A stretch of 64,000 nucleotides of DNA from Immersiella caudata (Eukaryota > Ascomycota > Sordariomycetes > Sordariales > Lasiosphaeriaceae), in the NCBI GenBank assembly GCA_030512335.1, contig JAULSU010000001.1, positions 1,302,001 through 1,366,000 on the forward strand, in the 5' to 3' direction. The translations under genes were made by a program, and so were the position numbers. Under the pieces are notes generated by a model. It worked only from the letters and a program-made list of their open reading frames with translations, had not been told where the DNA came from and made no database searches. This document shows positions 33,336 through 43,746 of this stretch, piece by piece; within the stretch, counting starts at the first letter, position 1, and each line of letters begins with the position of its first letter.

Positions 33336-35605
33336 ATGGGCCCTGCACGGGGTCTGCTCCTCGGCAGAGGCTTGCCCTGCCGGCGAGTTGTCGCGACTTC
33401 ATTGCCGCGTGTTTCCCCGGCTGTTCGTCTGGCGAGCACATTCAGAGACTTGGAGGGGGTGGCAAGAAAAGAAGTCAACAGGGGCTCAGAAGATTCATGG
33501 ACCAGTCTCTCAGAACATACTGGGGAGCGCCCTTCTTCGAATGAGTTGCCATTATGGCGCACGCGTCAGCGGAAAACATACGTCCTATCCCTCAGGAATA
33601 AGTCAAGACTACGCCAAAGGGAAGAGAATGGAGAGCGCTTGAAGAAGTCTGAGAGATTGGAGATGCAGGGAAAGAGCGCCAAGTATGTCGAAAAGGTCAG
33701 GCATGCTGAGGAGGAATGGGCAGAGCGAGCGAGGAAGATCCAGACTGGGGAGATCCAAAACACATTCGACATGTTGGAGGAAAGAGGATTTATAAAGGAC
33801 GTCGCAGGGTAAGAACTCCTTCTTGTGCAGGACTAGTACGGGGGTGTGTTGTTGATGTTGTGGGCAGGTCGAAAATAACTCTCCGCGAGCTGATGCGAAC
33901 GAGGAGGATAGGCGCCTATGTTGGCATCGACCCTACCGCCCCCTCGCTGCACATCGGCCATCTCGTTCCGCTCATGCCTCTCTTCTGGATGTATCTTCAC
34001 GGGTACCAGGCCATCAGTCTAGTTGGTGGTTCCACGGCCAAGATAGGAGATCCAACCGGTCGCCTGACGAGCCGCGAGAGTATCGCCCGCGTTGACATGG
34101 CAATGAACATTGTCATGATACAGACGCAACTGAAGAAGCTGTGGATTAATGTCGAATGCGTCGGTCGGGAGCAGGGGTTCGAGAAGGAGTGGGCTTGGAA
34201 GCGAGGCGTTGTGAACAACAATGCATGGTGGAACAGCCAGCCGATGTTGGAGGTTCTGAGGTTAGTGGGTGCCTCGCTCCGGATCGGGCCTATGCTGTCT
34301 CGTGATACCGTCAAGCAAAAGATGACAAAAGGAGACGGTGTGTCCTTTGCAGAGTTCTCGTACCCGATCATGCAGGGTTGGGATTGGTGGACGCTGCTCC
34401 GGCAGCGTGGCGTCCAGATGCAAATCGGCGGCTCGGATCAGTTCGGCAACATCGTTGCTGGTATCGATGTCGTGAAGGCGGCTCGGGCAAATGAAAAAGA
34501 CCCATCCGTCCACTTGCCGGCCGACGGCAAGCTCGATGACCCAGTGGGCTTCACCGTCCCGCTTCTTACGGACTCCAGTGGCGTCAAATTCGGAAAGAGC
34601 GCAGGCAATGCTATCTGGCTGGATGAGTATAAGACCTCGGTGTTTGACCTCTACGGCTACTTTGTCCGGCGACCCGACGCCGACGTGGAGCAGCTACTCA
34701 AGTACTTCACCTTCCTTCCCCTGAAGCAGATCAATGAGATCATGGCCGAACACAACGAAGACCCTTCGAAACGTGTCGCGCAACACCGCCTGGCGCTTGA
34801 AGTAGCGACCTTCATTCACGGCAAAGTGAAAGCACACGAAGCCCGGGACCAGCATCTCCTCGTGTACTCCAAGGGACCGAGTGGGTCGGCCCCCCGGAGC
34901 GCCGAGCAATATCAGCCAGAGGACGGCCCCATAACGGTCAACACAGCCCCTAGGCCAGACATGATTCTGCCCGAGTCGCTCCTGTTGGGCAGCTCCATTA
35001 GTAAAATCCTCTATGCTGCCGGCCTTGCCAGCAGTGCCTCGGAGGGTCACCGCCTCGCCAAAGCCCAGGGCGCCTACATCGGCGGCGCTCCAGGACTGGG
35101 GAACCAAGGCAGGTCCATGAACCCTTACCAGCTTGACTTCACCCCGATCAAACTGTGGTTTCCCCAGGAGACGCGGAAGTATCTCATCGACGGCAAGCTT
35201 CTCATCCTGCGCAAGGGCAAGCACAACATCCGCATCATCAAGATGGTGACGAACGAGGAGTATCAAGACTCGGGTGAGATGTACCCGGGTATGCCCGGCT
35301 CTGGCAAGGTCCGCAAGCTGTACACGCAGCTACAGAAGCTGAAGAACGGGCTTGCGACCGCGAGCCAGATCGAGGAAGAGATGGCAAACGATCGTGCTGA
35401 GGTGGACGAGAATGAGATTTTGGTCTTCCCTGAGGAGAAAAGCGAGCAGCAACTGGAGTTGGAGACGAAGCTGCAGGATGAGATTGCCAAGAAACACCAG
35501 GAAGAAGCAAATGTCCAGGACGCGAAGTTGGCTGCGGAGCTGGATCAGGCGCCTGAACTGTCAGAGGCCAAGAAGGATGAGGAACCGTCGGAATCGGAGC
35601 GGTGA
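33336..35605 (+). CDS. MSY1: Mitochondrial tyrosyl-tRNA synthetase, CYT-18-like
   Basis: Charges mitochondrial tRNA-Tyr. In Pezizomycotina the orthologue (Neurospora CYT-18) also helps group I introns fold and splice. Exons 33336..33808 and 33868..35605 make 736 aa; intron 33809-33867 starts GTAAGA. After an Arg-rich presequence (LLLGRGLPCRRVVATSLPR) and a charged helical region (to residue ~155), the class I catalytic domain begins IGAYVGIDPTAPSLHIGHLV. HIGH is at residues 186-189 and the KMSKS-type loop KFGKS at 398-402; also present are ISLVGGSTAKIGDPTGR and QIGGSDQFGNIVAG. An S4-like RNA-binding C-terminal domain (ISKILYAAGLASSASEGHRL) follows. The protein ends in a Glu/Lys-rich coil longer than I expect for the family. 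CYT-18 itself is about 669 aa. The gene is convergent with NPR2, with 181 bp between the stops. Confidence 0.93.
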
Positions 35606-35786
35606 TTAGCATGTGAGCATGGCTGGGGCGTTCTTTGGACCCGGATATTTGGTATCATGCACAGCGTGACAGACTATTTTTTCTGTAAAGGCAGGTATGT
35701 AAGATGGAGCGTGTACTAAACTCCCCTGTTCGAATATGTATCATCATTTATGCATTTAGATTTGCTTTGGACTACCAAGCCAAAGT

Positions 35787-37289
35787 TCACTTGTATATCA
35801 CTGTCAAATCACCTGCTGGCGCCGGAAAGCTCTTGAGCTTCTCCATGATCTCAGAGTCTGTCAGCGTCTGCTCCGTGATGATCTGATCAAAGGTGTGGCA
35901 TCCGTCCATATACTGCTGCAACGGATCACCACCCGCCAGGGGCCGAGCCTGCCCCGTTGCCAGCGCGGCGAGATACTGCTTCGATACAACGTGCTTGTGC
36001 ACGCGGTACAAACACCCCTTGATCACACCGAACTGTACCAGCCGGCGCACGTCAACGAAACGCAGCACGTCAAAGCCAGCATCCATGTGCCCCTTGAGCC
36101 ACTCCGCAACCGTCTTACTCACACAAAACGTCGTCATCAACTTGATGAGCATGTAATTCGACACGCGGTAGCCGTTGGTGATACCACCACCTCCGTTCCT
36201 GTCTCCATCCGCGTGGGTTCCCTGACCGTTCTTACTGCTGGTGTCAGTAATGGTAATGTTGCCGCTGCTGCCTTCTGGCTGCGAACCCCCGTTGCCAGCA
36301 GCTGCTGCACCCACGACGCAAACGTAGTTGGCGCACTCGTCAACCATGCCGCCGACGTTGGCGACGAAGTCGTGAATTCCAGGACGGGGCGCGTAGCACG
36401 CGCCGAAAAAGAAGATGTCAAGGAGGAGGATGGTGTCGTAGTAGAGGAGGTGGCGTAGCGCGAGCTGGCACAGGTCGAGGGAGACTTCGGCACAATGGGC
36501 GATGCGGCGGACGTCAGAGACGCCGTCGATGTGGGCGATGACGCGCTGGAGGGTCAGGTCCCAGGTAGGATCGACAATGTCGGCGAATTTCATCTTGGCG
36601 ACGGGGACGTGCCAGCCCTTGACCTCGGGCGGGACGGGGTGGTGCGGGAAGAGCTTCATGTTGATAGTGTTGGCGTCGTCAACGGGGATCATGCATTCGC
36701 CGTAGTTGCTGAGATCTTCTTTGATGATTTCGAGGAGGGAGGAGATGGGACGGCGGCGGTAGGATCCGATGGGGCCCTGGAGAGGGTCCAGGCCGTCGTC
36801 AGTGCGGTCTTCGAGAGGACGATGCTCTTGGTCTTGGCTGAGGTAACCGTTTTGCTTTTCCATTTCTGCAAAAGTGGCGGCGAGGCGTCGGACGACGCGC
36901 TCGTAGGGGACCTGGTCGGCGCCACTCTCGCTGCCGCCGCTGGCGCTACACTCAACGACGAGGCCGAAGTTGAAGATGAACTCATTGCGGTCGTAGCGCG
37001 GGTTGGGGATTGACACCGGGAAGCCTAGGACAGAGTATTTGCCCTCGGGGTCGTTGACGGTGATGTAGCGGTTGCAAAAGGCCTTGCGCGGGATGATGTA
37101 CTCCTGGAGCACGTTGAAGTCGAAGAGACAGGCCCTGTCGACACCGGGCACAGGCACGATGCATCCGGGTGGGCTCTGCGCGACAATCTTGGTCCCTATT
37201 TTGTAATCAGTTAAAATTCCCACAAGATTCGGGGTTTAAAGTATACCCTGTTGGGCAAAGAAGCGCGCGTAGAAGATGCCCTGGATCAT
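35787..37289 (-). CDS. NPR2: Nitrogen permease regulator 2 (GATOR1/SEACIT subunit)
   Basis: With NPR3 and IML1 forms the GTPase-activating complex that switches TORC1 off when amino acids are scarce; it acts at the vacuole membrane. Exons on the minus strand are 37289..37247 and 37195..35787, total 484 codons (483 aa). The first exon is only 14 codons (MIQGIFYARFFAQQ), the usual NPR2 start for a longin-like domain. The junction restores QQGTKIVAQSPPGCIVP. Conserved stretches are FNVLQEYIIPRKAFCNRYIT, KYSVLGFPVSIPNPRYDRNE, FIFNFGLVVE, CMIPVDDANTINMKLFPHHP, DLTLQRVIAHIDGVSDVRRI and LALRHLLYYDTILLLDIFFF. A Gly/Asn/Ser-rich insertion lies near residues 315-345. The 51-bp intron starts GTATAC and ends AAATAG. 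VPS53 lies upstream on the same strand. Confidence 0.92.
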
Positions 37290-37770
37290 GGCGAACCCAC
37301 TGAAATGACCGAAATGGAGGCTCAAAGTGCGGTGCGGTGGGTGCTCAGCGTTTTGGCGACGCGCGCTTTATGTCACCCAAAATGCTAGGGAATCATGCTG
37401 TAGTCATATAAGCGCACAGGCTAGTGTTGAGTTCGGTCAGTTCGCCTTTGTTGATAATACGTGAAGTGTGAGGTGAGGTATGTTGTGTGACCGAGACAGC
37501 GGCTCTGTCAACCCTGGATATGATGGGAGGCCGAATTTCAACCCTAACCCTGAATCGGAGAATGGCTAATACCTAACCCCTGAATTACCCCTTATCATTC
37601 GCCTGGCGACCTGGGGGTGTATGCAAATGCCTACTCGTATTTCATCTACACGCAGTCCATGCTACCGTGAATCGGACTACAGTCTCATAGCTCTATTCCC
37701 ACATATCATTGTTATCCAAATATGTCAACCTCACCAGTGACTACTTCCACCCAGTGCAGCTTTCAGCTTT
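37290..37770. other. Intergenic, NPR2 promoter side
   Basis: 481 bp between the NPR2 start and the VPS53 stop, both on the minus strand. No gene or clear core element recognised. A loose repeat of ACCCTGAAT/ACCCCTGAAT-type words occurs at 37540-37590. Confidence 0.4.
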
Positions 37771-40509
37771 TCATCGTTCCCCATCAGGATGACCCGTCGG
37801 TGTCACATCCCTCTTCCCAAACCTCGCACCCAGCCCTCCAATATCCCTCCTGAAGAACTTTCCAATATTCTTCAAGTTCTCATTGATTGTCGCATTCTGG
37901 CCACCCGGCGCTGCACCCGCCAAACTACTGCCCGCGACTGCCCCTCCCGGCGATGTGATTCCCAGCCCAGCAACACCAGCCGTGGCGCCGCTCGTCGTAC
38001 TGACATTGATCCTCTCCACGCCGTCTCGCGCAACATTCAGGAGTCTCTCGCCTAGCGATGCAGCGTCGAATCTGGTCTGGAGAGCCCCGGCTGCCGCCAC
38101 GGGAGCTAAGCCAGTACTGCCCAAGCCCGTAGTAGACATGAGTGGCGTGAGGAGTGGCGATTGCTCCACCAGTTGTCTGCCCGCCCCAGCACCATCTCGG
38201 TGGATGGCAAAGAGCTCAATGAGATGCGCTTGATCTTGCCTGCGGACGCCCTTGAGCTCAAGGATTTTACGGAAGTTGGTGTCTGAGCGATCGCCTATGT
38301 AACCGAGATAGGCCTGAACCAGCCCTTCTGGTGGGACAGGCCGGACTTGGAGGGTCTTGAGTAGCGGGTCAACCCGTGTCATGCTTTGGTTGACCCGCTT
38401 CACGAAGCTGGCTGGCGGTTGGTGAGCAGGGGTGGAGGCTCCGGGTGTTGATGGGGGTGCGGTATTATGGAATGATAAGAGGTTTTCGAAAGCTTTTGTG
38501 AGGACGTATTTATCGAGCAGCATCTATCCGTTCTGTCAGCGACATCTGAAGTATCGAGTGCCAGATATGATCACTTACCTGCTCAGCGCCAACCTCGCAC
38601 ACAGGCCGGCACTGAACGATGTTGTTGATATAAGCCGTGGCCATATGCTCAACCAGATTATCACAGAACGCCCGAGCATACTGTGGCTTGACGACCAGCG
38701 GTAGGGCCTCCGCGGCGCCAGCATTGACGTGCTTCACAAGCTCGCCTACATAGGACGTTTGATCGCTGACGGCCTCCATGCGGCTCCAGTTGGTGTTCTT
38801 CATCTCTCGCCATGCACCCTCGCAGTCAACCTCGACTCTGTGGACCATGGCGAGAACCGCAGCGCTAGCCACGCCCATAAAAGCGTCTGACTGGGAGGAC
38901 AGGTCAACCTTTGACCCGAGCTCAGGGTCGATTCGTTTCTTGATGTTTTCCTCGAGTTGGCCTGTATTGACATGCCAGAACTCTGCCGTGTTGAGGACAA
39001 GAACGATGTCCTGAACAGGAGGATTTTGACCACGCTGAAGATACGCCAGGAGAACCTGCTGGGCGTACTCATCCAGATACTTTGCCAGTATCTTCGTGAG
39101 GTCCAGCAAGCGCTCGCCAGTAGAGAGCTTGGCGCATTGTGACAATGTCACCTTATAGAAGTGGAAGAGCTCGATAGCTGAAGAAATGACCGCCTGGGAC
39201 GAGAAGTCCTCGTCAGGAGGCAGGAGAGGCAGCGACTTGTACCTAGGAATCATGGCCGCGAGGGCCTTGTCCTGCGATTCAACCCACAGGCTCAGATACG
39301 GCTCAAACGCGACTGATATGAAGCCATTGAAGTTCTGTACCCGATCGTCCGCCGAGCTGAGTGTATCAATGCTTGCCCGAGACTCGTTTGCGAATCGTCG
39401 GTCCAAGCCCTGCTCAAAGTCCATTGTCTCCTGTAGGCAGCTGAGCAGCAGATTTACGTCAAGTTTCGGACCGTCAGGCCTGCGCATGCTCCTCTCGAGA
39501 ATGCCCTTGAAGTCATCCCTCGTGCCGTCGCAAAACGCTGCGGCCAGCATCTCATTGACACGCCAGTGTGGCGGGAAAATCATGGCATGCTCATCCTCAT
39601 GCGTCTTGAGCGTGCGCTTGAACCAGGCATAGCGACGTCCTATGTTGTCCAGGCTGCCCGCCTCATCGTTTCCCCGGAATACCTGCCTGTACTCGCGGAG
39701 CTCCGTGTTGACGTACCACGTCACCAGACGAGACTTGGCGTGCTCGCCCAGAGCATCCATGACCAGACAGGCCTCAACGAGAACACCGCGGCGGGCTGCC
39801 ACTTCACCTTTGGCAAAGGCGATCTCGAAATCCTCGCACACCTGCTCAAGCAGCTCGCGCTGCAGGTCGTTGACGTTGCGGCTTAGTACGGCGATCTGCT
39901 CGATGCTGCGATAACTGTTGAAGTGGCGCATCAGCTGCAGCACGGCTTGCAGCAGGCCGGCGCACTCGCGGTACTGGCGGGTGCGCGACTGGGCGCGCAG
40001 CTGCTCGTAGGCCGTCGTCAGCATCTGCAGGCGCTTGAGGGCGGTCATGCTGTGCGTCAGGTTGCGCTTGGTGCCATCGAGGCGCTTGATGTCGGCCGTC
40101 ATGGTGGTGATGTCGCGCTCCGTCTGCAGAGCGCGGCTGCGCACGCTTTCGATACGCTGGAACAGCTCGGCCAGCTCGGCCTGCGCCGACTGCATACGCT
40201 CCAGCGACGAATCGGGGCCGTATGCCTGCGCCGTCTCGAGCGAGGCGATCGACTGTGTGAGGTCATCCTGGTGGTGCTGCAGCGTCGACGCGACGCGCCC
40301 GACAGACGTCACCGTTGACGGGTGCGAGAACAAGAGGTTGAGGTGCGCGATCGGGTCATACTCGACTGTGTGCGGGCAGAAACACGTCAGCAAATCGTAG
40401 CTTTCCCTCCTCGCATTTGTTTCAGCAGAGGGAACACAGCACACAGAAAAAGCCACCTACCGGAATCCAGCGGCTGCGGCTCAGCTAGGGTGACGGCGGC
40501 AGCATTCAT
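37771..40509 (-). CDS. VPS53: GARP tethering complex subunit VPS53
   Basis: Subunit of the Golgi-associated retrograde protein complex (VPS51-54), which tethers endosome-derived vesicles at the trans-Golgi. Exons on the minus strand are 40509..40461, 40365..38579 and 38523..37771: 863 codons, 862 aa, with phases 1 and 0. The first exon encodes MNAAAVTLAEPQPLDS; the join reads DSVEYDPIAHLNLLFSHPS. The N-terminal coiled-coil signature is strong: TMTADIKRLDGTKRNLTHSM, TALKRLQMLTTAYEQLRAQS, RQYRECAGLLQAVLQLMRHF, NSYRSIEQIAVLSRNVNDLQ and RELLEQVCEDFEIAF. The C-terminal helical part includes DPLLKTLQVRPVPPEGLVQA YLGYIGD. The last ~90 residues are Gly/Ala/Ser-rich and variable. The second intron (55 bp) has perfect GTAAGT. 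Confidence 0.93.
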
Positions 40510-42333
40510 GATTGATGACCTGGCAAGCGTGTCCTGTCGAGGGCGTTGCCAGGGCTGCAGCCGATGGGGTGTTGTTGAGTGGGCACTGCGAATGCAGGGC
40601 GATCCAGGGACCGAAGTTGTGAAGCTGCAGAAGCACCACCATCGCCAATTGCCAGGTCATTGCCGAATCGCGTAAGGCGGCCCGCGTCCAGCCCGGTGCG
40701 CGGGGCTGAGGCTGTGGAAGGATGGAACCTTGGAACGTTTGGGGAAGAGCAAGCCACCTGCACTGGGCGGGTGCCAGCAGGAACTTGCCGGCTGGGTGGC
40801 CCCCAAAAAAAGTCTCCGTTCAGCTGGGAAACAGCACCCCCTCGGCCCAGCCCAGCAGCCCCGCCGCGTTTCGACCCAACATCCATCCTTTCATCATGGA
40901 AGTTCCCCCCCCCCAGGAAACATGGGACCCCCCGAATCCTTCCCCGCAGCCGCCGTAAAGCCCTTGCAGGTTTTCAGCTACAAAGTATCAGAAACGTTAC
41001 GTTCAAGTACTCTACGGCCTCCCTCACCAAGACATTCACGCTTTCCAGGTACCCTCTACTAAACTACTTCTCTTTCCCTCCGTCTAGACAAACCAGGCAG
41101 GCAGGCACGCAGACACATACCTACAGGAGAACAAAACAAGGCAAGCAACCCAAGTCATCCCGTCTCTGTCATGTCATGCCATCCCAAAGCCCATCCCCCA
41201 TCGACAAATGCGCACCCCACGCTTTCCACTCCCGTCCCCTCGTGCTACCGTCATAGAATCGGGGCTTTCCCCCCGTCCGGTATCCTTGGCGGTGACTCTG
41301 ATCTTCCCCCATCGACGACGTGGCAGCCATCCAAACCATGTCTGTCATGGTCACTCAATCGCACACTGGCCGCTTTTCTTGGGCATCCACTCCCTTAGGC
41401 TCGGCAACGCTCACCGTGCCGTGACCCTGCCTGCCGCTCTTGCACCAGTAACATGAATATCTCTTAGGTACTCCGTACCGACCGACTACTGTCGTGTCTC
41501 CCTCGATCGGCCTATCTGCCTAGGCATCTCCGGATCAGACCACATGCTCGGTAGGAATAGCAACCCAGACGCACGCGATCCGGCGCGCCCGTGGCTTGGG
41601 CTGTCGCCAGAAAAACACGTCACCTACCTAGATTTTCTTCAAGGCGCCGGAGAAGACACAAAACGGGGTGGGGGCCAGACTCAGATTTGCATCTCGGGGC
41701 AGCCCAAGCTGACGCCTGTCCTATCGCATTCGCTCGTCTCTCATCTGACACTGACCGCCTTGACTCCATGGCTGGTTACCCACAAACACCACCACCAGCT
41801 TCACCTGTGAGACAGCCAGACTTCTCCCTTCCATCAATGAGTTACACGTACAAACTTGGTGTCCTGTCGTCGTCCACCATCCCCGTACATTCCATCCCAT
41901 CGCGCTGCTACTCTGGGCAATCCGCCTTTTCTAGTACCTTGCCCAGTTGTTGGTCCCATGTCTAACCCGCCCCCAAGAAAGTGTCGAAAAAAAAGACATA
42001 AAAACGCCCAAATGAAATACCGATGATACGAGGGGAGAGCCCCTCCTCCATGCATGCATGACATATTGTTCAACACCAGGTACGCCGAGCCGCCAAATCG
42101 GTCCCTTGAATTGCCCCCGGCATCTGCACGCCATCTGCCCAAAGGAAAGGAAAGGTCCAGCATCAACTCGCTTCCGAGCCAATGAAAATTTTGTAGGTAG
42201 TCGGTCGTCACGCTGCCCCAGTCCTGATCACCGCTGGTCAGCGTGTGCAGAGCACCGTGGTTTCCGGGCCCCAGAGGAGCGTCCCCTGTGCTCTCCGTGC
42301 TATTGTGGCGGCGAGGGCCATCCGTCTGTACTG
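40510..42333. other. Intergenic, VPS53 promoter and chitinase 3' flank
   Basis: 1.8 kb. The plus strand is C-rich with several C-runs (about 40900-40935 and 41190-41300), so the VPS53 leader side is G-rich on its own strand. A 225-codon plus-strand frame at 40579-41256 is Pro/Arg/Ser-rich with no motif, and I do not accept it as a gene. Confidence 0.4.
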
Positions 42334-43746
42334 CTACGAGCTGTGCAACGTCCGAAAGCCTGCGGTTATCAAGCTCCTCTTGTTGTCTTTGGCATCCGAT
42401 GGTGCGCTCCAGTAAAAAAGACCCTGTACAGTAAATTCTGTTAGCATTAGACGCCAAAATGTAGAGACTGCGGGTAACTCGGAAGACGAGGAAAAAAAAA
42501 CATACGCCAAGGCCTTTCTGCTTGCAGAATGTGGCTTTCATTTTGACAGTATCCGGATTGTCGTAGGTGATGAAACCTCCGTCTCCGCCGACACATTGTG
42601 CCGCGCAAGACCGCTTGTCAACCTGCTCCTTGGTGCCCCGGCGCGGGAGGGTGTTGTACTCAAACGAGCCGTCCTCTCCGCCGGCGCCTCGGTTTTTGTG
42701 GCCAGGGCCGTTAACGTGGAGGAAGCTCCTCCCGAATAGGGGGATGCCGAGCAAGATCTTCTTGGCCGGAACACCTGAAGCCATGAGGAACTGAACGCCG
42801 GCTGCCCCTGAAGGCTCGTCCTTGCTCATCGAGTAGAGCTGCGCATGGTGTCCGCTTCTCGGCGTCCAGGGGCCGAAAAAATCGTAGGCAATCAGGTTGA
42901 GGACGTCGAGATATTCTGCGCTTCGCCGCACGTCAATGTTTTGGAGAATCGACTTTGACGCCGGCAATGCGGCAGTGAGCAGATATCGATCCTCAGGAAG
43001 ATGAATCCGGGTAGCCGCCAGCAAGGCCAGGAAGTCGGCTCCCTGTTCCGGCGTGCAGGGATACTCCCAAACAACTGATCCAGTCAGCAATCATTGTGCC
43101 ATGTTGAGCAATAGGGGTCCAAAATCCGCCATCTGCATGATGGGGAGATGGGATTGGCTCTGCCTACGGCCATTGGCCACGACGACGCTAGTTTCCGTGA
43201 TAGTGACAGCGGGAAGAGAGGCAGGGAAAGGGATAGGGCCAGGCCGGAGGCTAGGGGGCCAGGAGAAACTCACTGTCTATGCCGTCTAGGCCAGACGCCT
43301 CCACCAGCCCGCGGGCCGAGCGCGCAAAGTTGTCTCGTAGAATCGTGTTGGACGCCACAACAGGAAATGTTTCAGCAGAAGCGCCGCCGCCCACAGACAA
43401 GACGACCTGTAGATGGGGGTATCTCTGCTTGAGGTGCATCAGAGACCCCAGAGCGCCCTGGACACCATCGCAAGGCGCCGTGGCATCCGCCCACTCGTCG
43501 CTCAGCTGCTCCAAAGTCAGTTGTGGTGGTGGCAAACTCAGGGACTGAAGCCGGACTCACAAACACGCCCCCGTCTGCCGTCACATTGGCAAAGGCGTAG
43601 TAGACTCGGTTGATACAGCCGTAGTTCAGGGCGCCTGGTGTGTCCCCGTTGTAAACTCGGTGATTAGGCCAGTACACGGCATTCGTGTACATGACGTTGG
43701 AAGCGCTTGTCATGCGCGACTTGCGCGAGGATGGAGAGCCTGTCAT
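42334..43746 (-). CDS. GH18 chitinase-like protein, intracellular, atypical catalytic motif
   Basis: Glycoside hydrolase family 18 fold; normal members cut beta-1,4-GlcNAc chains. Exons on the minus strand are 43746..43561, 43505..43274, 43074..42506 and 42423..42334: 359 codons, 358 aa, all phases consistent. Family marks are YTNAVYWPNHRVY (strand 1), INRVYYAFANV, HLQVVLSVGGG (the SxGG motif), LDGIDIVWEYPC, LNLIAYDFFGPW, YSMSKDEPSGAAG, KILLGIPLFGRSF and the final LFYWSAPSDAKDNKRSLI. The catalytic DxxDxDxE motif, read across intron 2, is D136-G-I-D139-I-V141-W-E143. The proton-donor Glu is kept, but the third Asp is Val. No signal peptide is visible (MTGSPSSRKSRMTS), so a cytosolic or cell-wall-turnover role is likely. 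A start at the second ATG (residue 12) is possible. Confidence 0.92.

Noticed and set aside
40579..41256. 225-codon plus-strand open frame
   Set aside because: Pro/Arg/Ser-rich, no domain, overlaps the presumed VPS53 promoter, and its composition follows the local C-rich bias.
41981..42333. Extension of the chitinase frame past the last donor
   Set aside because: Reading through the intron at 42505 loses the conserved LFYWSAP end, which the spliced last exon provides.
43524..43536. GGTGGCAAA, identical to the yeast proteasome-associated control element
   Set aside because: It falls inside the first intron of the chitinase gene, not upstream of a proteasome gene, so it is most likely chance.
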